This document shows positions 38,125 through 44,011 of a stretch of DNA of 55,450 nt, piece after piece. The position numbers were made by a program, and so were the translations under genes. Origin of the DNA: an uncultured Oscillospiraceae bacterium (GTDB lineage Bacteria; Bacillota; Clostridia; Oscillospirales; Ruminococcaceae); NCBI GenBank assembly GCA_934481445.1, contig CAKSPC010000011.1, positions 1-55,450 on the forward strand. The letters run 5' to 3'. The notes beneath the pieces were generated by a model. The model worked only from the letters and a program-made list of their open reading frames with translations. It ran no database searches and was not told the origin of the DNA. Positions within the stretch are counted from its first letter, which is position 1, and each line of letters begins with the position of its first letter.

Positions 38125-38886
38125 TTATGTGTTGTATTCATATTTCGGCGCAACATTGAAAGACACCGCAAGGCAGGGGCGCCCGTCCGAAGCGAGGTGA
38201 GAGCTGTATCTTGCATTGACGCTCACCGCGTTTCTTCCGGACCAGCCGAGCATATCGCCCATCTTGGTGCATTCCAGCCCCACAAGGTCGTAAAAGTCGT
38301 TAAGCGAGGCAAAGTCGTCGTTTAATATCATACGGTTAAGTTCGTTCACAGCCCTGTCGATTTTTATGCGGTCGGAATAGAAATATCTCCCCGCAAATGC
38401 GTCGTAGCAGAGCGTTCTTTCCTCCCCCGTGATGATAATATCATTCTCGTTCACCGGCGCCTTGTCGATTTTCTTCTGTACGACTTTAGTGTGTATCTCC
38501 TGTTCCTTCTTCTCGCCGACAGCTTCTTTTACTTCCTCCGTGTATTCGCGAAGCGCCGTTTCGGAAAGAGTATAAGCCGCCGTAAGCGCGGCACAGCGGT
38601 TCTTGTTCACCGCGTTAGCGCCGATAAAACATATCACCGCCACAGTACAGAATACAGCCGTCGGAATATAAGGCTTCCATGCCGCAGCCGCGACCTCGGG
38701 CTTTGTCAGCGCCTTTCCCTTTTCTTCTTCCTCTGCCTTGATAAGTTCCACTGCTTTTGGCGTCGCGTGTACAGCGAGGACTACACCCGTAAGCATATTG
38801 GCGATACCGAAAGCCGTCAGCAGTTCGGGGGCGTGCTTTGACGCCGCCGCCCCAACGCTCTTGATAATACCGTTGATGTTTGCCAT
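38125..38886 (-). CDS. DUF6353-type membrane protein, paralogue 2
   Basis: 253 residues: N-terminal hydrophobic region (LLTAFGIANMLTGVVLAVHA then TPKAVELI), second segment (PYIPTAVFCTVAVICFIGAN), NRCAALTAAYTLSETALREY, and a soluble domain (LNDFYDLVGLECTKMGDMLG, ending FNVAPKYEYN). Same order as paralogues 1 and 3. AAAGGAG precedes the ATG. Confidence 0.75.
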   Translation of the reverse strand: MANINGIIKSVGAAASKHAPELLTAFGIANMLTGVVLAVHATPKAVELIKAEEEEKGKALTKPEVAAAAWKPYIPTAVFCTVAVICFIGANAVNKNRCAALTAAYTLSETALREYTEEVKEAVGEKKEQEIHTKVVQKKIDKAPVNENDIIITGEERTLCYDAFAGRYFYSDRIKIDRAVNELNRMILNDDFASLNDFYDLVGLECTKMGDMLGWSGRNAVSVNARYSSHLASDGRPCLAVSFNVAPKYEYNT

Positions 38887-38915
38887 GATTTTTCTCCTTT
38901 CAGAATATCAATGAA

Positions 38916-38946
38916 AACAAAGAGAAAGAGCCCTTATTCAGGACTC
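38916..38946 (-). terminator. Intrinsic terminator overlapping a stop codon
   Basis: Minus strand GAGTCC...GGGCTC hairpin with TTTCTCTTTG; near copy of 12210-12228. The stop of the 60-residue gene lies inside the stem. Confidence 0.7.
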
Positions 38947-39120
38947 CTCCTCATCTTCGTTTTCTTCTTCCTCTTCGTTTTTGTCATTGAGTGCCGCCAT
39001 GACCTTCTCGTCAATGGTCATTTCTATCGTGCGTTCCTGCACCCAGTTGGCCACTACTGTTGTCAGCAGTCCGACCACGGTCGCAGCTCCGCCGATGATT
39101 TTTATCATCTTTCCGTTCAT
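38938..39120 (-). CDS. Small membrane protein with acidic tail
   Basis: 60 residues from the ATG at 39120 (AAAGGAGG upstream): one membrane segment (IIGGAATVVGLLTTVVANWV) and a Glu/Asp tail (EEEEENEDEEES). Ends like the 61-residue protein at 12220 and shares its terminator type and upstream 27-nt element, so the two units look like diverged cassette copies. Confidence 0.7.
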   Translation of the reverse strand: MNGKMIKIIGGAATVVGLLTTVVANWVQERTIEMTIDEKVMAALNDKNEEEEENEDEEES

Positions 39121-39135
39121 GGTTTGCACCTCCTT

Positions 39136-39162
39136 TCATAATACAGATTGTGAATTTCGCGT
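39136..39162 (-). promoter_or_regulatory. 27-nt phage element, copy A
   Basis: Minus strand begins ACGCGAAATT and ends TATTATGA, 27 bases, followed directly by AAGGAGG of the 60-residue gene. Confidence 0.65.
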
Positions 39163-39185
39163 ACCGAAATATCAATGCCCCAAGA

Positions 39186-39215
39186 TAAAAGGAAAAGAAG
39201 CCTTGTTCAGGCTTC
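39186..39215 (-). terminator. Intrinsic terminator overlapping a stop codon
   Basis: Minus strand GAAGCC, seven-base loop containing the TGA stop, GGCTTC, then TTTTCCTTTT. Confidence 0.8.
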
Positions 39216-39356
39216 TTCCTCCTCTTTTTCTTCTGCTTCGATTTCAGCGTTCTCTTCGTCCTTCTTTGCTGCAAGACGCTCCTTTATAGGTTCGGCTGCG
39301 ACAACCGCTGCCGCCGCTAATACAAGCGCTCCTGCCAGTAAATTTGTGATTTTCAT
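39207..39356 (-). CDS. Small membrane protein with acidic tail
   Basis: 49 residues from the ATG at 39356: MKITNLLAGALVLAAAAVVA is a membrane anchor or signal, followed by a Lys then Glu-rich tail (EKEEEEA). Preceded by AAAGGAAG and the 27-nt element copy B. Same layout as the 60-residue gene. Confidence 0.65.
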   Translation of the reverse strand: MKITNLLAGALVLAAAAVVAAEPIKERLAAKKDEENAEIEAEEKEEEEA

Positions 39357-39372
39357 GAGTATACACTTCCTT

Positions 39373-39399
39373 TCATAATACCGCTTGCAAATTTCGCGT
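39373..39399 (-). promoter_or_regulatory. 27-nt phage element, copy B
   Basis: Minus strand begins ACGCGAAATTTGCAAG and ends TATTATGA, 27 bases, followed by the AAAGGAAG of the 49-residue gene. Confidence 0.65.
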
Positions 39400-39405
39400 G
39401 CCCTG

Positions 39406-40164
39406 TTACAAATATAAATCCAGCCGCTCCGGTACCCACGGAATATCAATAATATGAGCCTCCAGCCCGTCCTCGAGCGTGGTCTTATGATGATCGAAAT
39501 CAACCCACATCAACCCGCTCTCGATATCATAGCCATAAAAATCACCGTCCTTTATCGGTTTTATTCCGAGAAACTCGTAGAACTCGTTAATGCTGGCCGA
39601 TCCACGGAGAACAAAGTTATGATTAAAATGATACTCCGCCTGCAACACCTTATTTACGGTGGACGTGAAATATCTTTCCGAAAACGTGTCGTAAAACAGC
39701 GCCTCGTCCTCCCTGTCGCCGAATTCAAGGCAAGAGCACCCACAGAAATTGTCAGTTGAAATTATCTCTCCGCTGCTTTTCTCGGCCGCGATGGAGTCGA
39801 GCACCCTGCGGTGAGCCTCCAGTCCGTTCACTTCTATATTTTTCAGCTTATACCGCTCATAAGCGTTCACCGCCGCCATATAAGCGCCCGCCGCAGATAC
39901 CTGTGCTTTTCTTCCGAGAACGCTCGCCCCGATAATGCAGGCGGCAGAAGATATTCCGACCACTGCCGTTGGTATATAAACCTTCCACGCTGCTTTGACC
40001 TTCTCGGAAATGTCAAGTGCTTCGCCTTTTTCATGTTCGGCTTTTTCGAGAATATCAATTGCTTTCGGCGTGGCCGCCACCGCCGAAACAGCCGTGCCCA
40101 CGACACCAAGCACCGCCGCCGCAGAGCATATCCCCGAAAATATCAATCTTAAGTCATGTTTCAT
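39406..40164 (-). CDS. DUF6353-type membrane protein, paralogue 3
   Basis: 252 residues from the ATG at 40164 (GGAAAGGAT upstream). AATPKAIDILEKAEHEKGEA and YIPTAVVGISSAACIIGASV align with paralogue 2; the soluble half has FYDTFSERYFTSTVNKVLQA and INEFYEFLGIKPIKDGDFYG. It is the most diverged copy in the C-terminus. Function unknown. Confidence 0.75.
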   Translation of the reverse strand: MKHDLRLIFSGICSAAAVLGVVGTAVSAVAATPKAIDILEKAEHEKGEALDISEKVKAAWKVYIPTAVVGISSAACIIGASVLGRKAQVSAAGAYMAAVNAYERYKLKNIEVNGLEAHRRVLDSIAAEKSSGEIISTDNFCGCSCLEFGDREDEALFYDTFSERYFTSTVNKVLQAEYHFNHNFVLRGSASINEFYEFLGIKPIKDGDFYGYDIESGLMWVDFDHHKTTLEDGLEAHIIDIPWVPERLDLYL

Positions 40165-40462
40165 CGTTTTCAATCCTTTCCAACACTTCAGCCGTAACGA
40201 CAACAAGCCAGTATAGCTGTTCTTTTGATACATATTTTTCCATGTGCTTTGCTATATCATCGGCAGTGGGCGCATTGCAGTCGCCGTTACTTTCCCTATA
40301 GGCAATAGCATTAAGAGTTCCACATATGACTTCGTCTATATCGTCACCCTTTAAGACTTTAACGAGAATATCGGTCGCGTCGGCACGGCTTATGACACCT
40401 CCCGTTCGTGAGGAAAGAAAAGGTGCAAATTCCCGTATCGTCATGTAAGTTGCTTTTTTCAT
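40154..40462 (-). CDS. Small phage protein of unknown function
   Basis: 102 residues from the ATG at 40462 (GGAGGTTGTC upstream): helical, with ADATDILVKVLKGDDIDEVI and a C-terminal helical pair. Overlaps paralogue 3 by 11 bases. Not recognised. Confidence 0.65.
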   Translation of the reverse strand: MKKATYMTIREFAPFLSSRTGGVISRADATDILVKVLKGDDIDEVICGTLNAIAYRESNGDCNAPTADDIAKHMEKYVSKEQLYWLVVVTAEVLERIENDET

Positions 40463-40479
40463 GACAACCTCCATAAATA

Positions 40480-40704
40480 TCAATCTCTGTGACACAGTAT
40501 ACGGTCGAGTTCCGCCTCGACCAAGTCTGCGTTGATGCTTATTCCAAGTGCGCTGAGATCGTGTATAAGGTCGATAAGCTTTCCATAAGCCTTGTCGCCG
40601 TTTTCGGTCAGATAACGGTAGTCGTTTTCCCATAAATGTATTGGTGTCTTCAGAAACGGCCTTTTGCAGCCGAAATATTTTGCCAAGATATCTTCAAGCG
40701 ACAT
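40480..40704 (-). CDS. Small phage protein of unknown function
   Basis: 74 residues, helical, beginning MSLEDILAKYFGCKRPFLKT; the region WENDYRYLTENGDKAYGKLI is well formed. GGAGGAACAG precedes the ATG. Not recognised. Confidence 0.65.
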   Translation of the reverse strand: MSLEDILAKYFGCKRPFLKTPIHLWENDYRYLTENGDKAYGKLIDLIHDLSALGISINADLVEAELDRILCHRD

Positions 40705-40728
40705 ATCTGTTCCTCCATAAAAATAAAT

Positions 40729-41055
40729 TCAGTCCGATTCGTGGGCAAAACTGCATCGCAGAATATCTGCAATATCATCCGCTACATCAGCAGCGGTGAA
40801 AAACATACGCTGTGTCCTTCGATATTTTCGCATATACATCCGCATCTTTCGCGCAAACTCGTCCACTGCCGAAAGCCTGTCCTTGTATGGATGCTTTTTT
40901 ACATATGCAACAAGCTCATCCAGCGCCCAGTTGCAGTAGCTTGCGTCCTCAAGCCGTTCCCTGCTGCGAAATGTATTCACATAAAAAACAGGCTCGATAT
41001 ACGGCAAGTCCAGCCGATAATCATCTATTATCAGCTCAAATTCCTCTATGCTCAT
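40729..41055 (-). CDS. Small phage protein of unknown function
   Basis: 108 residues from the ATG at 41055 (AAAGGGGG upstream): charged, with a basic Arg/Met stretch (RKMRMYMRKYRRTQRM) and an acidic helix near the end. Possible nucleic acid binding by composition only. Confidence 0.65.
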   Translation of the reverse strand: MSIEEFELIIDDYRLDLPYIEPVFYVNTFRSRERLEDASYCNWALDELVAYVKKHPYKDRLSAVDEFARKMRMYMRKYRRTQRMFFTAADVADDIADILRCSFAHESD

Positions 41056-41118
41056 GCTATTCCCCCTTTCAGAATGTAAAGGCACGGTAAATATCAATAC
41101 CGCCCTGCCACGCCGCTG

Positions 41119-41331
41119 TTACTCTGCCTTTGCCAGAATACGAGAAATATCGCCTACGCCGATATCACCCTCGGCGTTAATGCGAACGTTAGCCACCCCG
41201 TCTTTCACCGTTACAGAAAGATCATTCAGAATGATATGAACGTCACAGCCAAGACTCTTTTTCAGAGCCTTTTTGAGTATCCTGCCGATAAGCGCTTTCA
41301 CAAGTGGTGTCCTGATTTTTAGTTCGTCCAT
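41119..41331 (-). CDS. Small phage protein of unknown function
   Basis: 70 residues: a basic N-terminal helix (KALIGRILKKALKKSLGCDV) followed by a beta-rich half (SVTVKDGVANVRINAEGD). AAAGGAG precedes the ATG. It is the first protein gene after the tRNA-like element at 41357. Not recognised. Confidence 0.65.
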   Translation of the reverse strand: MDELKIRTPLVKALIGRILKKALKKSLGCDVHIILNDLSVTVKDGVANVRINAEGDIGVGDISRILAKAE

Positions 41332-41356
41332 AATTTTCTCCTTTCAAAGCTGAAGA

Positions 41357-41431
41357 GAGGATGTATCGGACTTGAACCGATGCCTCCGAGAATGTCAATT
41401 CCCGGCGCTCTCCCAACTGAGCTAACACCTC
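41357..41431 (-). tRNA. tRNA-like element 1, tRNA-Val(GAC)-like with expanded anticodon loop
   Basis: D arm GCTCAGTTGGGAGAGC, T arm ATCGGTTCAAGTCCGAT and variable region GAGGC are canonical. The anticodon arm reads CGGGA, then ATTGACAT, then TCTCG: a five-pair stem with an eight-base loop instead of seven, with GAC in the Val anticodon position. The acceptor stem (GAGGTGT with ACATCCTC) needs a bulged T or tolerates one mismatch. No CCA is encoded. It begins three bases after a 27-nt phage element. It may be a decayed tRNA, a frameshift-type tRNA or a tRNA mimic. Confidence 0.6.
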
Positions 41432-41433
41432 TC

Positions 41434-41460
41434 TCACAATATCACTTGCAAATTTCGCGT
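41434..41460 (-). promoter_or_regulatory. 27-nt phage element, copy C
   Basis: Minus strand begins ACGCGAAATTTGCAAG and ends TATTGTGA, 27 bases; tRNA-like element 1 begins just after it. Confidence 0.65.
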
Positions 41461-41468
41461 GATAAAAA

Positions 41469-41542
41469 GAAACAGCTCCGAGTTTGAGTCGGATTTCTAC
41501 GGATATTTATCCGTCGCTTTGACCAAGTTAAGCTACCTGTTT
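41469..41542 (-). tRNA. tRNA-like element 2 with abnormal anticodon loop
   Basis: Acceptor AAACAGG/GCTGTTT (one terminal mismatch, six good pairs), D arm GCTT...AAGC, T arm TCCGA-CTCAAAC-TCGGA. The anticodon arm ACGGATAAATATCCGT gives a five-pair stem with a six-base loop (TAAATA) or a four-pair stem with eight bases; a normal seven-base loop cannot form. No CCA is encoded; the 3' end runs into TTTCTTTTTA. Preceded by the 27-nt element copy D. Confidence 0.55.
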
Positions 41543-41543
41543 C

Positions 41544-41570
41544 TCATAATACAACTTGTAAATTTCGCGT
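41544..41570 (-). promoter_or_regulatory. 27-nt phage element, copy D
   Basis: Minus strand begins ACGCGAAATTTACAAG and ends TATTATGA, 27 bases; tRNA-like element 2 begins right after it. Confidence 0.65.
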
Positions 41571-41575
41571 GAATA

Positions 41576-41935
41576 TCAAAGCACCCGCTTATCAAACGAC
41601 GTTTCCCATATTTCTTTCGGCAGCGGTTTCATTTTAAGCCGCCACATCATCTGACGCACAGTAATGGTCGGAAATAACCCCCTTGACATATAGCCGGAAT
41701 ATTCTCCAAAGCATTCCGTAAAGCTTGGGTTGAGATAAATATCGTCCGTGAGCCACGGGTCTATCTCGCCCCAATATGTTGATTTTGTCAGTTCGTCATA
41801 CCGCTGCTGTATCACAGCAAGGCCCCTGTCGCCGATACGGAACAATGTGCACCTGTCATAAAGCGGGTGGTCGCAAACATAAACCTCCCCATACATAGAC
41901 AGCGAAATATCAGGACGAACATAATGCTGTCGCAT
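41576..41935 (-). CDS. Conserved mobile-element protein of unknown function
   Basis: 119 residues from the ATG at 41935 (GGAGGTTAGGTTC upstream). CTLFRIGDRGLAVIQQRYD, STYWGEIDPWLTDDIYLNP and LFPTITVRQMMWRLKMKPLP form a pattern that recurs in phages and integrative elements of Clostridia. No function is known to me. Confidence 0.75.
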   Translation of the reverse strand: MRQHYVRPDISLSMYGEVYVCDHPLYDRCTLFRIGDRGLAVIQQRYDELTKSTYWGEIDPWLTDDIYLNPSFTECFGEYSGYMSRGLFPTITVRQMMWRLKMKPLPKEIWETSFDKRVL

Positions 41936-42002
41936 GAACCTAACCTCCAAAAAGACAAAGAGTGCAAGCATTACACACGCCCGCACCCCCGTCTGCCAAA
42001 TA

Positions 42003-42239
42003 TCAATCTTCTATCCGACCGATCAGTTCTTCCATTCTCGGATCCCAGCCATCGGTTTCGGGTGGCTCATAATCATCGGTATCAATACCAAAGCCACACC
42101 CGGGGCACACATAGCGATATTCCGCCGCAGACAATATTCTTAAGTCCATAAGTGCGCCGCACGCCTCACATATCGGGTATCCGTCATTAATGTAATTCAG
42201 AAGTTCCTGACCGTTGGGTCTAAGTATCTCTTGGCTCAT
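42003..42239 (-). CDS. Zinc-ribbon phage protein
   Basis: 78 residues from the ATG at 42239 (GGAGGTGAAAAA upstream). PICEACGALMD and YVCPGCGFGID form a CxxC...CxxC zinc ribbon, followed by an acidic C-terminus. It may be a small DNA-binding or adaptor protein in the early operon. Confidence 0.75.
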   Translation of the reverse strand: MSQEILRPNGQELLNYINDGYPICEACGALMDLRILSAAEYRYVCPGCGFGIDTDDYEPPETDGWDPRMEELIGRIED

Positions 42240-42337
42240 TTTTTCACCTCCGTTATCCGCCGAAATATCAATTCCAACGGCATACCGAGATAAAGAGCAC
42301 TCTTTTATCCCTTCTTTCTTCCGACAACAAAACGTTG

Positions 42338-42364
42338 TCATAATATCAATTGTAAATTGCGCGA
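42338..42364 (-). promoter_or_regulatory. 27-nt phage element, copy E
   Basis: Minus strand begins TCGCGCAATTTACAA and ends TATTATGA, 27 bases. About 100 bases upstream of the zinc-ribbon gene rather than adjacent, so that transcript would have a long leader. Confidence 0.55.
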
Positions 42365-42377
42365 GGTATACATTCAG

Positions 42378-42412
42378 GCAAAGAAAAAGAGGGCATGTAA
42401 ATCACGCCCTCT
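42378..42412 (-). terminator. Intrinsic terminator
   Basis: Minus strand AGAGGGCGTG, five-base loop, CATGCCCTCT, then TTTTCTTTG. Ends the 124-residue gene. Confidence 0.88.
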
Positions 42413-42438
42413 TCGCTCGGAACCATCGCCAGTTATAA

Positions 42439-42813
42439 TCACCTTTTGGTTTTAATGCTTGTCAATACTCTCTTCAACGTATCCGAGGATACGACCCCAT
42501 CGAATTCACGAGCGAACCCGATGTAAGACAGAACTCCATAGAGTGCCAGCGGAAATATCAACTCTGCTCCTGCGACCACCGTATCAATTAAGAGTTTCTT
42601 TTTGTCAAAATCACCGCGCTTATCCTTATCAGACTTCTCCGCCGCTGCGCGATCTCTTTCGAGCTCAATTTTTTCCTCTTCGATACGAAGCTTATACAAT
42701 ACAGCCACGTTATCCACCGCCTTAGCCATCTCGTCGCTTCCTACATCGAACATCGTCAGTTCATCAAGGTGTCTGCCAATGCCTTCGTTAAGTTTTGCAT
42801 AAATATCGTCCAT
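42439..42813 (-). CDS. Membrane protein, first gene of the phage early region
   Basis: 124 residues: N-terminal helical domain with coiled coil (VLYKLRIEEEKIELERDRAA), one membrane segment (AELIFPLALYGVLSYIGFA) and a Lys-rich end. AAAGGAG precedes the ATG. The first phage gene at the right boundary, so it is presumably transcribed earliest. Not recognised. Confidence 0.75.
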   Translation of the reverse strand: MDDIYAKLNEGIGRHLDELTMFDVGSDEMAKAVDNVAVLYKLRIEEEKIELERDRAAAEKSDKDKRGDFDKKKLLIDTVVAGAELIFPLALYGVLSYIGFAREFDGVVSSDTLKRVLTSIKTKR

Positions 42814-42848
42814 AGTATTCTCCTTTCGATATTAAAACATGATGGTTC

Positions 42849-42875
42849 CCACAAAAGGAAATGTGTAAATCGCGT
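42849..42875 (-). promoter_or_regulatory. 27-nt phage element, weak copy F
   Basis: Minus strand begins ACGCGATTTACACA and ends TTTTGTGG, 27 bases, upstream of the first early gene. Confidence 0.45.
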
Positions 42876-42905
42876 AAACTATTAAAATGCGAAAGCGCCA
42901 CTAAA

Positions 42906-42945
42906 TTGTCCATTACTTGTCCATCATTGTCCATTGTTTGTCCAT
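42906..42945. repeat. Four helically phased TTGTCCAT repeats
   Basis: Copies start at 42906, 42917, 42927 and 42938, that is every 10-11 bases, placing all on one DNA face. Likely a cooperative protein-binding array upstream of the early operon. Confidence 0.75.
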
Positions 42946-43168
42946 TAAACTTGCAAAAAAGAATGCCAGCCTGCACAAAGATAGCGAATGAAAACAGCAT
43001 AACACTGCGATTTATACAATATCATGCACTCCGAAAGAATTGGCGATTGAAGCTATGAATACTTTTAATACAGCACGCGCATAAATTTCCACACTCTGCA
43101 CAAAATAACCTCGCGGCAGACAGTGCCGAACAAAACAGAATACTAACATTCAACAGGAGGGACACAAA

Positions 43169-43294
43169 ATGTCTAACCAGAACAAACAGAATAATCAGAA
43201 CAGCCGTCAGAATAACCAGCAGAACCAGAACAACCAGCAGAGCAATCAGCAGCAGAATCAGCAGAACCAGAACAGCAGAAACAGCAGAAGCTGA
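43169..43294 (+). CDS. Asn/Gln-rich mini-protein
   Basis: 41 residues, almost entirely Asn and Gln with scattered Arg, Lys and Ser (begins MSNQNKQNNQNSRQNNQQNQ). CAGGAGGG precedes the ATG. Too short for most gene callers. First host-side gene at the prophage boundary. Composition resembles small spore or granule-like N/Q-rich peptides seen in Ruminococcus-type genomes; function unknown. Confidence 0.65.
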   Translation: MSNQNKQNNQNSRQNNQQNQNNQQSNQQQNQQNQNSRNSRS

Positions 43295-43303
43295 CAAGCA
43301 GCG

Positions 43304-43325
43304 CGGGCGGGATTTATCCTGCCCG
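43304..43325 (+). terminator. Possible terminator after the N/Q-rich gene
   Basis: GGGCGGGAT and ATCCTGCCC pair tightly with a two-base loop; the following T tract is weak (GTTACATATTTTC). Confidence 0.45.
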
Positions 43326-43341
43326 TTACATATTTTCGGTA

Positions 43342-43370
43342 TTGACATAAACCGCCAAACAGACTATAAT
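43342..43370 (+). promoter_or_regulatory. Consensus sigma-70 promoter
   Basis: TTGACA (43342-43347), 17 bases, TATAAT (43365-43370), upstream of the DUF308-type gene and probably the GH3 gene. Confidence 0.93.
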
Positions 43371-43405
43371 AAAGATAACAATATCTTATTTATGGAGGAA
43401 CAAAA

Positions 43406-43993
43406 ATGGATGCGGAAAAACTGAAAGGATTGAGGAAAAACCTCGTTGTAATGTCAATGCTGGAACTGGTCAGCGGTATGTTTATGATAATATGCAACGC
43501 ATATTCCCTCGACACAGTTATAAAGGTCATGGGAATAATCGCCGCAGCATACGGCATCGTAACGCTGCTGGTATGGCTCGTCAAAAAGGAAAAGCAGAAC
43601 GGCGCGGCGGTGTTCATCACCGCGATACTCGGCGTTATCGCGGGTGCGGCGCTGATATTCCTCACAGACTCCGTAAAGTCGGTATTCACCATCATTGCGG
43701 GAATAATCGCGGCGGTGCTCGGCATAATCAAGCTTCCGAATATGTTCGCGATAAAAAAGGGCGGATTCAAGAGATGGTACATAATGCTCATCCCCATCCT
43801 GCTTACCGTCGCGGCGGGAGTTGTTATAGGGCTTAACCCGTATGACTCCGACCAGTTCACCGCAATACTCCTCGGCATATCCCTGATACTCTGCTGTGCG
43901 GCAGATATAATCGGCACAGCGGGCGCAGGCTCTGCAGCCAGGGGGATCGTCATTGAAACAGAGGGAGTTGAAAATCCTCCCGCAGAAAAATAA
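43406..43993 (+). CDS. DUF308/HdeD-type membrane protein
   Basis: 195 residues with six hydrophobic segments in three hairpins (for example MFMIICNAYSLDTVIKVMGI, AAVFITAILGVIAGAALIFL, AGIIAAVLGIIKLPNMFAI). The repeated pattern of small residues in paired segments is typical of the DUF308/HdeD family, associated with acid or general stress. GGAGG precedes the ATG. GH3 gene follows after 18 bases. Confidence 0.75.
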   Translation: MDAEKLKGLRKNLVVMSMLELVSGMFMIICNAYSLDTVIKVMGIIAAAYGIVTLLVWLVKKEKQNGAAVFITAILGVIAGAALIFLTDSVKSVFTIIAGIIAAVLGIIKLPNMFAIKKGGFKRWYIMLIPILLTVAAGVVIGLNPYDSDQFTAILLGISLILCCAADIIGTAGAGSAARGIVIETEGVENPPAEK

Positions 43994-44011
43994 ACGGAAA
44001 GGGTACATATC

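Larger units (their letters stand above)
28066..42565 (-). repeat. Dispersed heptamer TGATATT on the coding strand (about 70 copies)
   Basis: Read on the plus strand as AATATCA. Examples: 28306, 28943, 29269, 29613, 30425, 31434, 32776, 33274, 34187, 34650, 34741, 35250, 35361, 35495, 35709, 35819, 36316, 37256, 37951, 38111, 38902, 39168, 40053, 41091, 41906, 42262 and 42554 (approximate). My hand count is about 70 in this half, only about 3 in the opposite orientation, and roughly 11 in 1-26 kb. Copies occur inside genes (usually in the Asp-Ile frame GAT-ATT) and in spacers, so protein sequence does not explain them. Confidence 0.8.
42814..43168. other. Phage-host boundary region without genes
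   Basis: AT-rich spacer between the first phage gene and the first host gene. It holds one weak 27-nt element, four phased TTGTCCAT repeats and otherwise no convincing gene; the prophage attachment site probably lies here, but the other end is outside the window so the core cannot be defined. Confidence 0.55.

Noticed and set aside
1..42800. Stop codon reassignment as in some gut phages
   Set aside because: TAA and TGA end clear gene families at the expected places, and large genes contain no in-frame TAG that would demand recoding.
42906..42945. CRISPR array
   Set aside because: Repeat unit is only 8 bases with 2-3 base spacers; no cas genes are present.
42788..43000. 70-codon minus-strand frame across the TTGTCCAT repeats
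   Set aside because: It overlaps the first early gene's ribosome site and the repeat array, and the sequence has no gene-like features.
43022..43348. Minus-strand hydrophobic frame opposite the N/Q-rich gene
   Set aside because: The Leu/Val-rich translation is the antisense of CAG/AAC-rich codons; the plus-strand frame has the ribosome site.
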